NCBI GenBank assembly: GCA_032716605.1
Contig: CM064492.1
Span: 49,327,406 to 49,391,405 of the forward strand
Reading direction: 5' to 3'
Length of the DNA: 64,000 bases
DNA from: Paralithodes platypus
Taxonomy: Eukaryota; Arthropoda; Malacostraca; Decapoda; Lithodidae
The translations under genes were made by a program, and so were the position numbers. The notes beneath the pieces are model-generated. The model was not told the origin of the DNA. It searched no databases and saw only the letters and a list, made by a program, of their open reading frames with translations. Shown here one piece after another: positions 63,470-64,000 of the stretch; within the stretch, counting starts at the first letter, position 1, and every line of letters starts with the position of its first letter.

Positions 63470-64000
63470 ATTGTGAACGTCGACACATCTTTTGTGCTAA
63501 TAAAGAATAATAAAGGTACAAAAATATTACTTGCGTTAATATACAGACCTCCAGCTCAATCAGTGCAAACTGACCAAGAAATTTACGAACAAATTGCAGA
63601 TGTAAGTAACTCACAAGATACCGTAATTTTTGGCTACTTTAATTTACCTGTGACCAAATGGGGAGATACTCTTACTTCACACTCAGGACATGACTTGTAT
63701 ACGAACTTACAAGAGAGTTCGCTTTATCAATTTGTTCGAACGCCGACCCGTGGTAATAACGTGCTTGACATTGTACTTGCAACAAAAGAAGAATTAATAG
63801 AGAATTTGAATGTTGGTGATGAATTCAGTAACAGCGACCATCGTACGATAACTTTCACTTTAAAGTTTACTAGTAACGAACCAAATAGTAGCATCGAAAA
63901 AGTCCCTAATTTCAAGAAAGCAAACTTTCATAAACTTAGAGCAATGTTTAAAGAAACTGACTGGAGCTTTTTAATTAACAATAACGACATAAATACATCT
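63470..64000 (+). pseudogene. CR1-D ORF2, endonuclease C-terminal part and linker (runs off the window)
   Basis: Open in one frame from 63470 to the window edge (177 codons, no stop). It carries 'NVDTSFVLIKNNKGTKILLA', 'LIYRPPAQSVQTDQEIYEQI', 'FGYFNLPVTKWGDTLTSHSG', 'RTPTRGNNVLDIVLATKEE', 'NSDHRTITFTLKFTSNE'. The GDFN motif of copies B and C is GYFN here, removing a conserved Asp of the endonuclease. Retains the Arg codon that is a stop in copy C. Confidence 0.9.

Larger units (their letters stand above)
61590..64000 (+). mobile_element. CR1-type LINE copy D (plus strand, runs off the window)
   Basis: Homology to CR1-C (reverse) begins at about 61630 with 'gcgataaggaccgaagacag' and 'cagccatgaacataaatgta', near the ORF2 start, so ORF1 is missing. 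Interrupted by a T1-like MITE (61709-62135) and by a motif-rich island (62399-63469), and continues past 64000. The only CR1 copy here on the plus strand. Confidence 0.88.

Overview
Eukaryotic, intron-era 'dark' DNA rather than a gene-bearing locus. The window consists almost wholly of nested transposable elements, satellites and microsatellites, and I recognise no host protein-coding gene and no convincing functional RNA gene. The mix (CR1-type LINEs with an esterase-like ORF1, a DIRS tyrosine-recombinase retrotransposon, a Gypsy-like LTR element, many short TTAA-flanked MITEs, very long (TA)n, (GGAA)n and (CTGT)n tracts) suggests a large, repeat-rich invertebrate genome. An arthropod, possibly a decapod crustacean, is my best guess. 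That is inference from repeat content, not from a marker gene.

Layout. 1-1855: fold-back repeat with hairpins, fragments of a MITE family (called T2 here) and a CG-rich motif island. 1856-3330: TTCACCG satellite. 3358-13520: a 28-bp GGAA-type satellite interrupted by two minus-strand CR1 copies, CR1-A (3691-5917) and CR1-B (8001-11706). 13700-21760: low-complexity tracts and MITEs (TTA-flanked Harbinger-like, TA-flanked mariner-like, TTAA-flanked piggyBac-like). 21997-31888: a three-layer nest, a T2 MITE split by a 9.5-kb Gypsy-like LTR retrotransposon whose 5' LTR is itself split by a non-LTR insertion. 31885-37105: back-to-back MITEs sharing TTAA sites, and an inverted pair of tRNA-like SINE copies. 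About 37213-48035: a nearly complete but decayed minus-strand DIRS element with inverted terminal repeats, an internal complementary region, gag-like ORF, RT/RNase H and tyrosine recombinase, interrupted by several MITEs. 48280-51830: more MITEs. 51842-58350: a head-to-tail pile of CR1 3' ends followed by CR1-C, the longest CR1 copy (esterase ORF1, endonuclease, RT). 58655-60940: CTGT and CT arrays and a degenerate AT-rich tandem array. 60948-64000: MITE, then plus-strand CR1-D, interrupted twice and running off the window.

Short names used here: T1 = about 485-bp TTAA MITE (core with 'ttggaaagctc'); T2 = about 330-400-bp TTAA MITE (core palindrome GGCCTTCGGCCGG, ends TTAAGGGGG); T3 = about 100-240-bp TTAA element ('gccagaata', 'acgatttt'); T5 = 235-bp TTAA element. 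Every protein-coding region is a mobile-element remnant with stops or frameshifts, except some partial reading frames. Several frameshifts fall in homopolymers, so some could be assembly errors. Family names rest on motifs read by eye; no database search was possible.
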